Source: Moringa oleifera (Eukaryota; Streptophyta; Magnoliopsida; Brassicales; Moringaceae). From it: a stretch of 64,000 bases of DNA. The stretch lies in contig JAJFZO010000645.1 in NCBI GenBank assembly GCA_021397835.1, forward strand, positions 1,674,001-1,738,000, in the 5' to 3' direction. A model generated the notes under the pieces. The model did no database searches. It was not told the DNA's origin and worked only from the letters and a program-made list of their open reading frames with translations. Position 1 is the first letter of the stretch, and the number at the start of each line of letters is the position of its first letter. Positions 39,395-50,663 of the stretch are shown here, one piece after another. The translations under genes and the position numbers were made by a program.

Positions 39395-39840
39395 ACATGA
39401 AAAATACTTATATTTTACTCATGATCTAAATCAAAACTTTAAGAAATTTTTATTTATTTAAAATTTATATTTTTATTGAATTTTCAATGTAAAATTTTTA
39501 TTTATAATTTTTTATTAATATTATCACTTTTCTGTGTATGATATGTACATTTTACTTTGATTTGTATAATTATTATAATATTTATATATCAAAATAAATA
39601 AAATATTTTTATTTTATTAAAATATTTACATTTTATATATTTTTTAGATGGTGTAAAAAATATTTATTTATTTTAATAATATTTTAAAAAATAATTAAGA
39701 TAGTTACACAACTAAAAATCACATGCATATATTTATATAATATTGTTAGTTTTTTAAAAATTATAAATAAATATATAAATTTTAAATAAATATATTTTTT
39801 GCTAATCATAATTTTAAAAAATAACAAAACACATATCCTT
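39395..39840. repeat. AT-rich dispersed repeat, family B copy
   Basis: Shares order and wording with copies near 57,345 and 60,475: a start like TTATATTTTACTCATGATCT, then TTTTTATTAATATTA, a gatgtgtat-like block and a AAAATCACATGC block. Noncoding; ends approximate. Confidence 0.5.
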
Positions 39841-40129
39841 TAATATAATTAATTCATAAATTTATCATAATCTCATCAATCTACCACACAACATTATAAA
39901 ATTAAATCAACTAACATTACAACTAAACACAAATCAATGTACTATTAATGTACCCAATTGATATAAAATTTATCCAATTTAGATCCTATGCCAATCACAG
40001 TCCAAGTGAATACTATTGATTAAATCAACTAACATTATAAGTAAACACAAATCAACGACAAAATCTGTTAAAAGATAGAGTGAGGAAAAAAACAAAAGAA
40101 AAAAAAAAAGGTTAAATTTGGGTCTTAGC

Positions 40130-40615
40130 TCTGAACAGTGGACAGCACTCTCACTATTTTAGTTAGAACGTGCATTGAGGGACTCGAAATCAAAGTGTGA
40201 CGGAGCCACCCTGTGCAGCGTGCACCCTGCTTGCCGCAATTGAGCAGACACATCTGTGCGTCTGTGGACGAAACCACGGCTGTCTTCAAAGGACCCTTCC
40301 TCGCCATCCCCACGAAAGCTTACGTGTAACTCACGCTGCAATCATCGCTCACAGCCTTTGTATCTCAAAGGATCCAACCAATCATTGAAGGCTGTCACGC
40401 TGTCCTCGGGGATTCTATCAGTCTCTTACCTAGTTTTGCATAAAGCAGGAGAGAGAAAAACCACTAGGTTTAATCAGGCGCGGTGATTCGCAAGAGAGAT
40501 AGAGGGTGGGAAGTCGCCGGAGAGGATACTAGAGGGATTCCGCTGCAATTTATTTCACAAGATTGCCTAACGCTGTATCGTTTCTAGCTGCTGGATCCCT
40601 TCGATGCCTTCAATC
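40130..40615 (+). promoter_or_regulatory. Promoter and leader of the DnaJ gene, homologous to the RAMP4 promoter
   Basis: Unlike the AT-rich sequence to its left, this block aligns in order with 48,470-48,931. Matching parts are TACGTGT (40,321-40,327), a CCAATC-to-TATCA stretch (40,377-40,420), the TATA-like GCATAAAGCAG (40,438-40,448), GGCGCGGTGATTCGCAAGAG, GTCGCCGG and finally TCATGGTATT. The order and spacing to the ATG are nearly the same in both (295 and 314 bases from TACGTGT). TCATCG at 40,342-40,347 and the ACGT cores are of the kind bound by ER-stress bZIPs, an inference only. Confidence 0.75.
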
Positions 40616-40891
40616 ATGGTATTTTCGTTGTCTACTCTCCAGTTATATTTCTTGATTTTATTTGTTAAAATCTGCTCCTGTTACAATTTTCCATTTTTAG
40701 CCTGCCATTTATCTTTGTATGAGTTAATTGTCAGTTAATTGGTCGTTTATGAGGTTCACTAGAAGATGACAGTTTGGTTTTAGTTTTCATATCTTCCTTT
40801 TTATCCCCTTTCTTTTTGGTTTCTCCTTGACGTTGCTTATATTCTGTCATTCGTGAATTAGGGAGGGGGCTGTTTCTCTTTCGAAGTATGA
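40616..40891 (+). promoter_or_regulatory. Predicted upstream ORF split by a leader intron
   Basis: The ATG at 40,616-40,618 is followed at once by a GT donor, exactly as in RAMP4. If the intron ends at the AG of 40,860-40,861, the ATG is joined to GGA GGG GGC and reads MGGGCFSFEV before a TGA at 40,889-40,891. That is a ten-residue upstream ORF, ending about 105 bases before the DnaJ start. The acceptor is a prediction. Confidence 0.4.
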
Positions 40892-40996
40892 TACAGCGCA
40901 GAATTTGCACAATTGATCGGCGACGAGGTTAAATTTTGTTGGATTCTGGGGTGGCCACTGCTAATTGTACCCCAAGAAGAGCGAATAACTTGAGAA

Positions 40997-43321
40997 ATGG
41001 AGTGCAATAAGGATGAGGCCATAAGGGCAAAAGAGATTGCGGAAAAGAAGTTTATGGCCAAGGATATTGTGGGAGCTAAGAAATTTGCTCTGAAGGCCCA
41101 AAATCTGTATCCTGGGCTAGAGGGTATTCCACAAATTTTAGCAACACTTGATGTTTACATATCTTCAGAGAACAAAATAAATGGGGATCCTGATTGGTAT
41201 GGGATACTTGGGGTGCATCCACAAGCTGATGATGAAACAGTGAGGAAACAATATAGAAAGCTGGCTCTAATGCTTCATCCTGATAAGAACAAGTCTATAG
41301 GAGCTGATGGGGCATTTAAGTTTATTTCGGAGGCATGGAGTTTATTATCTGATAAGGCTAAGAGATTAGCATATGACCGGAAGAGGAATCTCACAAAGGT
41401 GTTTCAAAAGACCTCAACTTCAAATGCTGCTTCATCTGGAACTCCTAGGACCAACGGTTTCTACAACTCCAAAGCAAGTACTTCAAATGCGAGGCCTCCC
41501 AAGAGCACCCAACGAGCAGGTCATTCTACACCATCTGCTGCATCGCATAAACCAAAACTCAACACCTTTTGGACTGTCTGTCATGGATGCAAGATGCAAT
41601 ATGAATATCTCAGAGTTTATCTTAATCATAATCTACTGTGTCCAAACTGTCATGAGCCTTTTTTGGCAGTAGAAACGGCCCCACCGCCTATAAATAGCTC
41701 CAAATCATCCACCTCTTGGAACTTTTCTCAGCAGCAGCATAGTTCAAATCATCAATCAACCAGCAAACATGCAATGAATTCAGGAAGAAACAATGGGGCT
41801 TTCAATGTTCCTGATTCATATTGTCAAACCAACTTCCAGTGGGGTCCATTCTCTAGCGCGGGAACTGCTTCCAGCGCCGCTCAAGCTGCAAGTGTGGTTC
41901 ATCAAGCATACGAGAAGGTGAGGAGAGAGCGTGAGGAGGCACAGGCAGCCACAAAAAGAGAGGAGGCTCTGCGCAGAAAGCATCAGGGCTCCAAAAGGAT
42001 GAATGGTGCTTCATCAACTAGTAATGCTGCAAAACGAAGGAAAGGTATGGAAGACATTGGTGTGAGCTCCCATGAAAGCAATGTCACCAATCAGATTGGT
42101 GTGGGAGCACGAGCTAGAACATCTAATTTATGTGCATCTAAACAACGTACTTCTGAAATAAATAGGGTTGCTGGAGTTGGCAAGCCTAATAATGCAAAGG
42201 ATATTTCTTCCATCGAAATTCAAAAACTGTTGATGGAGAAGGCTAAGAGAGAAATTCATAGGAAATTACAAGAATCAAAATCTGCTAATGGAACTAAAAC
42301 TACTGTGGAAGCAGAGAGGAATGTGAATGTGAAAGGAGAAAAATCTTTGGTAGACAATGGAGCTTATGATCACACAAAATCTGATAAATTTGTACGTGGA
42401 AAGAACGAAGCTTGCTGCATCACGTCTGCTCGGGGCACTTGTCATGTCCACAAGAATATGGAAACCTTGGAAACACTATCCATAAATGTCCCTGACTCTG
42501 ATTTCTATGACTTTGACAAGGATCGAACTGAAAGATCTTTCGAGCACAACCAGGTATGGGCTGCATATGATGATGATGATGGAATGCCTCGATACTATGC
42601 CGTGATTCATGAAGTTATCTCCTTGAATCCATTTAGGATGCGTATTAGTTGGCTTAATTCTAAAACTAACAGTGAATTTGCCCCACTAAACTGGGTTGCT
42701 TCTGGTTTCTCAAAAACCTGTGGGGATTTCAGAGTAGGTAGATATGAGATCTATAGCTCCCTCAATTCCTTTTCACACAAGGTTAGGTTCACGAAAGGCA
42801 CGCATGGGGTCATCTGTATATATCCCAAGAAGGGGGATACTTGGGCTCTCTATAGAAACTGGTCCCCTGACTGGAATGAGCTAACAGCAGATGAAGTGAT
42901 ACATAAGTATGACATTGTGGAAGTACTTGAAGATTATAATGAAGAAGTAGGTGTGCTTGTTACTCCTTTGGTCAAGGTTGCTGGTTTCAAGACAGTGTTT
43001 CATCGCCACTTGGACCCTAGAGAAGCCAGGAGGATTCCCAAAGATGAAATGTTTCGTTTCTCTCATCAGGTTCCTTCCTACTTGCTTACTGGTCAAGAAG
43101 CTTCAAATGCTCCTAAAGGTTGCCGGGAGCTTGACCCAGCTGCTACTCCTGTGGAACTTCTTCAAGTAATTGTTGACTCTGCAGAAGAAGAGTTTGTGGG
43201 GGAGGAAAAGGCTAACGAAGAAATTGTGATGGATGATGTTGAAGTATCTGATGATAAAGAGGTAGAGAACAATGATAAAACTAGGCAAGTAGAAAAAGAG
43301 AATTCTAAAATTATTGACTGA
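40997..43321 (+). CDS. DnaJ (J-domain) protein with DUF3444
   Basis: Hsp70 co-chaperone of a plant-specific class; client unknown, probably nuclear or cytosolic. An intronless frame of 774 residues from ATG 40,997. An N-terminal helical region (ECNKDEAIRAKEIAEKKF) precedes the J domain at about 65-128 with HPD at 94-96 (LMLHPDKNKS). A Ser/Asn-rich linker follows, then a CxxC-CxxC zinc-ribbon-like segment at about 197-225 (TVCHGCKMQYEY, LLCPNCHEPF). A basic middle region has likely nuclear signals (KRRKG near 350). DUF3444 lies at about 500-720 (VWAAYDDDDGMPRYYAVIHEV). The tail is acidic. Intronless coding regions are usual for this family. Odd point: promoter, leader and first intron donor are homologous to those of RAMP4 downstream, and as I recall this gene has no counterpart between AHK3 and RAMP4 in Arabidopsis. 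Confidence 0.95.
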   Translation: MECNKDEAIRAKEIAEKKFMAKDIVGAKKFALKAQNLYPGLEGIPQILATLDVYISSENKINGDPDWYGILGVHPQADDETVRKQYRKLALMLHPDKNKSIGADGAFKFISEAWSLLSDKAKRLAYDRKRNLTKVFQKTSTSNAASSGTPRTNGFYNSKASTSNARPPKSTQRAGHSTPSAASHKPKLNTFWTVCHGCKMQYEYLRVYLNHNLLCPNCHEPFLAVETAPPPINSSKSSTSWNFSQQQHSSNHQSTSKHAMNSGRNNGAFNVPDSYCQTNFQWGPFSSAGTASSAAQAASVVHQAYEKVRREREEAQAATKREEALRRKHQGSKRMNGASSTSNAAKRRKGMEDIGVSSHESNVTNQIGVGARARTSNLCASKQRTSEINRVAGVGKPNNAKDISSIEIQKLLMEKAKREIHRKLQESKSANGTKTTVEAERNVNVKGEKSLVDNGAYDHTKSDKFVRGKNEACCITSARGTCHVHKNMETLETLSINVPDSDFYDFDKDRTERSFEHNQVWAAYDDDDGMPRYYAVIHEVISLNPFRMRISWLNSKTNSEFAPLNWVASGFSKTCGDFRVGRYEIYSSLNSFSHKVRFTKGTHGVICIYPKKGDTWALYRNWSPDWNELTADEVIHKYDIVEVLEDYNEEVGVLVTPLVKVAGFKTVFHRHLDPREARRIPKDEMFRFSHQVPSYLLTGQEASNAPKGCRELDPAATPVELLQVIVDSAEEEFVGEEKANEEIVMDDVEVSDDKEVENNDKTRQVEKENSKIID

Positions 43322-46300
43322 GTAGTAATTGTAAAGGATAGCACAGAAACTAAAGAAGATGATAGAATGAGGATGTTGAAGAAAACCCAGATCATTGAAT
43401 GTGAATTATTTGGTTCCATGAGCATGGATTTGTTGGCTTGACGAGGAAATGCTCAGAAGTGATTCATTCTTGAGCATTCATGTCCTCATAACCTTTGGAC
43501 TCTGCTTCAATTGAAGACGTGAAAGGCTTCATAACAGTTCTAACGAACAATTTTTGCACTTGAAGATGACCAGTGAATTTACATGGTCCTCAGGATTTTC
43601 AGTGTCTCAGCTGAAACTCTCACTGCACCAATGGAGCTGCTACATTGGCGAGTGAGGTGGTATTTATGTCTTCCAATAGTTTTTTATCCCTTTAAAAGTA
43701 TTTATTTGGCAGTTGGAGCTTGTCAAGATATATGCTTGTAAACAAGCTGCCATAAATTCTATTATTATGCTTTTGTTGCTCGATATACCATTAGGGAATT
43801 CAACATTTTTTGGTGCTTGTAAAGTTCTCATGTTACTTCTTATCATATATCAAATAACAGTGTAGAGTATGAGTTAGAGTGTAATTCATGCATGATTTCT
43901 GTTACTTGATTGGATCTGTGTATGGGAATTGAGTTCATTGCACTATTGTTTACTGCGGTCAATGCTTAGAATTTGTTTAAGCATGATAGGTTTCTCTATT
44001 TCTGTGAGTGTTAAATGGCCTTTAAGCTGCAACATATTGGATATGGTAATCATTCTGACCATATTAGTGAAAGCTGCATCCATTCTTTCGATATTGGATA
44101 TCATCAAAGCTCGATATGGTCTTTATGCTCCAAAGTTTCACTTCTCAGCCATCTTAGCTGTATTCTCCTTTCTTGTTCATTCTCTAGTTGATGTATATTT
44201 TAATGAAATATTCTTGTTGCTCATATTTCTTCACTAAATGGTGTTTTCAATCTAACTCTTACTAGCATACTTGATTTCACCGCAGCAAAAAGCATTTCTC
44301 CTGTGCTTGTGTTCCGTAAAGAACAAGCTATAGAATATTTTTAGTTTAAAGCTAGTTGAGACTATATTTAGGAATTGGTCACTTTGGGTATCTTATTGCT
44401 GAAGAGCAAATAAATACACAATGTTTAATACATTCATTTTGGTGTTAATTACTTAAAACCAAACATTTCTCGTTAACTAGACTTTCAAGATGAGACAGAC
44501 TGAATAGAATCTGTCTTTGATTTTTCTTTGATCGGGGGTAATGGTACCATTAAGTCAGCAGGTCTTGATTCGCACTAATTGTTAGTATGTAAGTTGTTAT
44601 GTGGAAAACTGTTTGAATGACAGTGTTTTCTCTATTATTGAAATCTAAGAAAGATTATTTTGTCTTGTTAGTGTGAGAAGATGGAATCCATTGAACGAGT
44701 CATTATCAAAAATGCACTTTAAACTTTTTTCTAGAAAACCAAAATGTGTCATATATTTTAATTGCATTTATTGTGCACTCTTTCCTTTAAGATTTTACTC
44801 AATGGTATGTGCACACGTGGCATATTTACATCTCATTTATCATGGCCACATTTACCGTAAGGGAAAAATGTAGTTATACTTGATTCTTAAGAAGGATAGG
44901 GAGGTTTCACCTTTTTCTTTTTGGCATTCTCTTGACATCTTTTTCTTGTTATGTTCCTTCTCTCTATAGCCTAAACTAAGTCTCCCTCACTCTCATTTTA
45001 TCTCTAATGCCCCCCAACACTACCGTTCTTTTCTTTTTATGTTGGCTTTCTTCTCCAACAACTTTGTTATGATAAACCTGATTGGACCAACTCAGTATGC
45101 ATAATGTGTTCAGAAAAGACTACAAGGGGCTTGTCTCGATAGAAGATCAAGACTAACAGTGAAGATATGGGATGAAAAAACAGATTGGATAACTGTCATG
45201 CATAATGAGTATTTTATGGTTAAAGTCATTCAATTGCTCTTTCTCTCACATGGTTTATGGCTTACAATTACTTGTTTTCCTTTTGTGTTGCAGGAAAAAT
45301 TGGAGTTTTTTAATACATCCAAGCATGAATCATCATCAAACTTGGTGACAATTGGTCACTGTCATGATAAGCAATTAAACGGGTACTTTATATGACCTCA
45401 GTCCAATGAATATTTTGCATCTTAGTGATAAAGTTAGGTACATTGAATAGATCTTTATAGTTCATTTCCTTTTTTGTTTCTGCATTAAAACTTGTGAGAG
45501 AGCTTGAGATGAATTTTTGTTATAGTGAGACAATCCAGAAGTTTCGGCCACAAATTCTTTTTGAGATATTGCAGTGTCATATTTATGTCTAAACTGCTTT
45601 GTTATAAGAGAAAAGAGTAAAATGTAACATACGCATTAAACTTAAATTTCCGAACAAAGGAAGTGCTTGCTTTTATATATTTCTTTGTGTTGGCAAGCTA
45701 CAGTACTGTCATAATTAATTTCTTCATTTCATGATCATTGACTTGCATAATTGGTATTGCATATGAGAGGTTTGCAATTGTCCCATAACATCTACAAATT
45801 TTATGGTTGACTGCATATTAGCTATGAGATTTTCTGGCTCTACACACGTATATCACAATGATTGAATGTTCTTTCTCGTCTTTCAGCAATGGAGCAAAAT
45901 GGATGGTTCAAAAGTTTTTACCTCAAAATTCTACTGATCTTGTGGTTAAAGATTTTCCGTATTATGGAATAATTAGTTTCGGGTTTTGGTGGTTTATATT
46001 GCGATATACACTATTTGTTCACAGCCAAAGTCTTCATACATGGCAGCATGATTTTAATTGGCTTCTTCCGAATAATGTACTTGTTCTGTATAAAAGCAAT
46101 AGAAACTAAGGAATGATGTATTTGTTGAATTCGAATATCATCAAGATAATTCATATCTGGTTTCCATGAGAGGCACACACATCTTGATTAGTTGTGTGTT
46201 CCTGTAATTTCTTTGAACCTTTCTTTTCAAATCCCTTAATGGAACTTTTGTTTGATTTTCAGGATAATTCATATCTGGTTTCCAGTAGTGTCACCCAGAA

Positions 46301-48469
46301 TTTGATTTTGGACACCTTAATGGGTGTATATTTGGTGCAATGGAAACCTTGGAGCAACCCATCTGGATGTCTTTTGGTTATGTTGATCTATATTTATCTC
46401 TTTGTGGTATTTTCCTACCAATTTTTTTCACTTTCTGATGCCTTCATTTTTCACTGGGTGGAAGGTGGCAGCCAGCCACTGTGCGACCAGGCATTTTATT
46501 AAAAAATTCTGATGGTTGTGCAGCATACAATCAGTAGGAAATATAAAGATGTTAAAAGATGGAATTTCATATGGAAGAAATTTTATTATATGAATAGTAT
46601 GACATTAATGTCATGAATGCAACTGAGGATTTGTTTACATAGCCTATGACCATGGTTTTTTGTGTTGGGAAAACGTTGATTTCATGATTAGCTTATGCTT
46701 TCGCACATTTCCAAATGGAGCATGAGTACATGGTCAGTTTATCCAAGGAAAATTTTGGGGAAGTGTTGCACCTTCTACCCAGCAGCAAAAGAGATGTTCT
46801 TTATCATCAAAATATCTCACAGTGTGCATGTAATTTGGGTTCTAGAGGTTGAAATTAGATGAGCAACTTTCCATAATGTATAAGTATCATATGTTAGCTT
46901 TGAACTCAAATTACTAATTTTATGATATGGCAAAATTTTAGATTTTATACATTCTCAATTGAAGTTTAAAATGTAAAACTTGGTGCAGGGCTAATGCAGT
47001 ATGCTATTAGTAATTGGTTTTGCTTTCTTGCCATGTTGAGGCTGAAATGCTGTATTCAAGGAAAGAGATTACTAGTCTGGTTGAACAAGGAAGTGTTAGA
47101 AAGCTGCTTTGTTTTCCTGTTCTTAGAATCTATTGTCCTTGAATCGACAATTGGCAAATCAAAAATCAAAGCGAGCAGAAGGGAGATTATCCCTCTCTTT
47201 CCTTTCTCTTTGTCACTCTGTAAAAGTAACTTAAAAAGAGAGTTTTGGTTATAACTAATTTTGTGTTAATCAAGCCATGCGTTGCAAAATTGGATCCTTA
47301 AATGCTTGGACATAACTGGTTGGGTGATTACATAAGTGAAATTATAGCACAAGCACCTTTTCTAGAGGTGGTAAAAGATGGCTTTTCTGCACAGCAAATC
47401 TGCAATCTATTGCATTAATCATGATTGTTCTATGAATTGAGACAATGGGGAGATTAGAGATAATTATCAAATATGATGAACTTAGATTACATATGGTATG
47501 TAAAATTATTTTTAAAAAATGTATATACTCATTCCTTGGTAAGATCTATTAATGGTTTACATTTCAAAATCTAGAAAAATTATAGATAATGAAAAAAGAA
47601 TCTTGTTTATCTTGCCATGAAATTAGGATCACACATTGATTAAATTATATTGATTTTTTTATAAACACAATGATTTAACAAAATTAATTAGTTAAGATTT
47701 TATTTATTTATTTATTATATTAATATAATAATTTATAAAATTATTTTTTATTTTCTTTAAAAAATCAGTGACTCAATTCAGAAAAAACTAATACATAATT
47801 AAAAATATGTTATTTATGATCATATATGTCAATGTTTTTTTATACAAATCAAAAACAAGAAATATGAGGATTTTTTTTTTGTAGATAATTAAAATCACAT
47901 AATCAATCACATCAAATCACATAAAGTTAATCATGATGGGTTGAGTTGATAAATTAATTCAAGTCGGTGCATAAATTAATCAGTGTAATTAGTTCACTCT
48001 CATTCAAATTTGAAAATACATTTTATAAAAATAAGTTTTCCATAAGTTTATCTTATTAGATCAATAAAAATAAAACTGTTTTTATAGATTTATCTTAAAA
48101 TAATTAAAATTTTAAATCTAACTCAAAATCCTAGTAAAATAAGAGAATATTACACTTTCATTTACTTCATGAATGATGATGAATAAATCTTTGGATATAA
48201 TTATTAATTTAGATATTGAAAGTTCCCTTTATTTATTTATTTTTTTAAAGTCTTTCAAAGAGTTTCAATTTTGCTTTTCAATTTTCCTGGATACAATCAA
48301 TCATGCAATTTTCAGAGATATATTATTTTACCTAAATATCCTTATAATGGCACAACCACAGCAGAAGTGCCCTACAACATTACAATTCATGTGACTATGT
48401 TAACATGATATTTAATTTAGTTTAATTCTTAAATTAAACATTTTATAAATAAAAAATTATTTGAAAAAT
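43322..48469. other. Downstream region of the DnaJ gene and spacer, no gene seen
   Basis: 43,322-43,900 is probably the 3' UTR. From there to about 47,300 composition is gene-like and T-rich with many short open frames, none recognisable. It could be 3' UTR introns, a noncoding RNA or an old decayed gene. A 22-base direct repeat (GATAATTCATATCTGGTTTC) occurs near 46,145 and 46,263. From 47,480 it is AT-rich. I searched it by eye for leftover RAMP4 coding exons and saw none. Confidence 0.45.
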
Positions 48470-48931
48470 CATTACTCAGACAAAACCGCGTGCCGGGTGC
48501 GCCCTATTTGCCGCTCAACTAATTTGACACGTCTTTATGTTTGCGAGATAAAGTCGCAGCTGTCTTCAAACGTGGGCCCCTTCCTCACCGGTTCCACCTT
48601 GGACAAAATCAGCATCCTACGTGTGCTTTATATCCAATCATACGGTGACATGTCCTCCACCTTACGTAGTCCATCCAATCCAAATTAGGCCTGTGACGTT
48701 GTGCTAGGGGAGTGTATCAATATCTTCCTTCAGCTGCATAAAAGCAGAGATGAACCAGTTGGCTTAATAAGACGCGGAGATTTGCGAGAGAAAAGGGGTA
48801 GGAGAGAGGGTGCGAGAGGTAGAACGAACTCGCCGGGAAGGAGAAGAGAAGAGAGGGAATCGTGTCCGACTTTCATAAGCTTTTTCTGCTCTAATCTTTT
48901 CCGGCTCAAAATCTCCTTGATCCCCTTGATC
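48470..48931 (+). promoter_or_regulatory. RAMP4 promoter and leader
   Basis: A block of ordinary composition after AT-rich sequence. It holds TACGTGT (48,618-48,624), a second TACGTA (48,663), CCAATC elements and a TATA-like GCATAAAAGCAG at 48,736. A purine-rich leader runs up to the ATG. It aligns with the DnaJ promoter at 40,130-40,615. ACGT cores beside CCAAT boxes suit an ER-stress-inducible gene such as RAMP4; binding is inference. Confidence 0.7.
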
Positions 48932-50663
48932 ATGGTATTCTCATGGTTTAATCTGCCGATGTTTCTTAATTTTTTTTTTCTTTTTGATTTGTTAATTTGA
49001 TCCCCTTGTTTTTGATTTAGTGATTAAGTTTTTGCTTTGCAATTTACCTTTGCTGCATCATCTTTATAGCTGAAATCTGACGGATTAATCTACGCGATCT
49101 GGTTTTTCTGTCTTTATTTTGGATTTGATTTCAATATTACAACAATGAGTGGATTCTAGATTATGCTGATAGAAATTGTCTGTAGATCTAACGGATGCAA
49201 GATTGGGTGTATGTATATGCCTTAATGGTTAGCCCTATAACTAAAAGAAATACAAATCTGATGACACTTTGGTTAGAAGAAAGGCTTCTCTTTTGTATCA
49301 ATACACTTCTATAATACCACTTCGATCAAAGGGACATTGCATGATTGATTTCCTTTCATGGACCTGTATCAATTTTAGTAATAAGTCTGTGTATTGTTCG
49401 TATTTTTTTTTGTTTGGTTCTGATTATCATTGTCCTCAGTTGTATGGTTGCCTGTTCAGAAGCAGGATTATTTGACTATTGTTAGCCTGTGCCTAGGCCT
49501 TAAGATCACCAGAGTTTGCATTGACACTTGGAATCTAAAAGTTTGTGTTTCATTCTCTTAAGCTCTGGGCTACTATGGTTTGCAGCATTTTTTTTTTTTT
49601 TTGGGAATACATGAGTGTCGCTTTTGTTGCTTCAGTTTCAGTTTGTGCTCATCTTTCTCTCCACCATTCTAACATTGTTGTTTGTGCAGACAACATCAAG
49701 GCGCCTTGCAGGTAGGAAGGTGGAGAAGTTCGAGAAGAACATTACAAAGAGAGGAGCTGTGCCTGAAACAACCGTTAAGAAAGGAAACGACTATCCTGTT
49801 GGCCCAATTTTGCTTGGGTTCTTCATATTCGTTGTCATCGGATCATGTAATTATCTTTGTTACTAACCAGTTATCCCTTTTAATTTGTTTGTCTTTAATT
49901 ATTTGCAGTTCTCTAATTATTGATGTTTGTGCTCCTCTTACGACTCTGATGCATAAATTTTGCTCAAATGGAGCTAAATGCATACTCAATTTGATGGATG
50001 TTTCTGATAATGAAATTGAACTGTCCCAGTTTGGTATGGCTTTGGTAAACACTTTAATCGTCTCTAATTAATATCTGTAATGGAACTGTGAATTCAAGAT
50101 GACTTCTGGCCCTCTTGTTCATATGACTTTTCTGTGCATATCTGTGTTAAGTTTGGTATACCTTTTTTTTTTTTTTTTTTGGGGCAGAAACAATAAGTTT
50201 GGTATACCTACCCCAATAGATTGTTTTTTCAGAACATTGTAAACAAGTCCAAGTCCTAGTATAGTTGTCTCACTTTCCTACTAGGAATTCATCTATAGGA
50301 CCTCCAGATAAGTGATCATATTAGACTGAAAACTTTCATACAAGAAAACTATTATGCATTACTTCTACCCAGCTGGAATGAAGGTAGAAGCTCATGGTCA
50401 AATGTGGAGCTCATGCTCATCTGCTGGTTGAAGTACATTTTGAAATTTGGTGCCCCTCTTCTTTTGCTTACATTTTCTGAAACCGCTTAAGCAGTCTGCA
50501 AGAACCATACTTTGATAGATTGTCTGTTAGTCTTTCCTTAGCTTATGTTTATTGTACTTGAGTGTTGCTCCTTTAAACTGATCCACGTTTATCTTTCTTT
50601 TTATTGTTAATTACAGCTCTCTTCCAGATTATCAGGACAGCTACTAGTGGAGGCATGGCGTAA
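48932..50663 (+). CDS. SERP: RAMP4/SERP, ribosome- and Sec61-associated ER membrane protein
   Basis: Small tail-anchored protein at the ER translocon, thought to stabilise nascent membrane proteins under ER stress. Three exons: 48,932-48,934, which is only the ATG, then 49,690-49,846 and 50,617-50,663. They join to 68 residues starting MTTSRRLAGRKVEKFEKNIT and ending IIRTATSGGMA, matching plant RAMP4 in length and wording. The cytosolic half is basic. One membrane segment lies at about 38-58 (YPVGPILLGFFIFVVIGSSL). The first intron falls exactly after the start codon, so the small exons are easily missed by gene finders. AATAAA at about 50,790 is a likely poly(A) signal. It is convergent with LCR. 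Confidence 0.96.

Larger units (their letters stand above)
34566..40129. other. AT-rich spacer, no gene seen
   Basis: 5.5 kb of AT-rich sequence. An inverted copy of the family A core lies at about 38,720-38,770, and a family B repeat at 39,395-39,840. A CT-rich tract lies at 36,552-36,600. Nothing resembling a gene. Confidence 0.5.

Noticed and set aside
48701..49000. Open frame over the RAMP4 leader
   Set aside because: It crosses the well-supported splice donor after the RAMP4 ATG and is in a different frame from the conserved protein.
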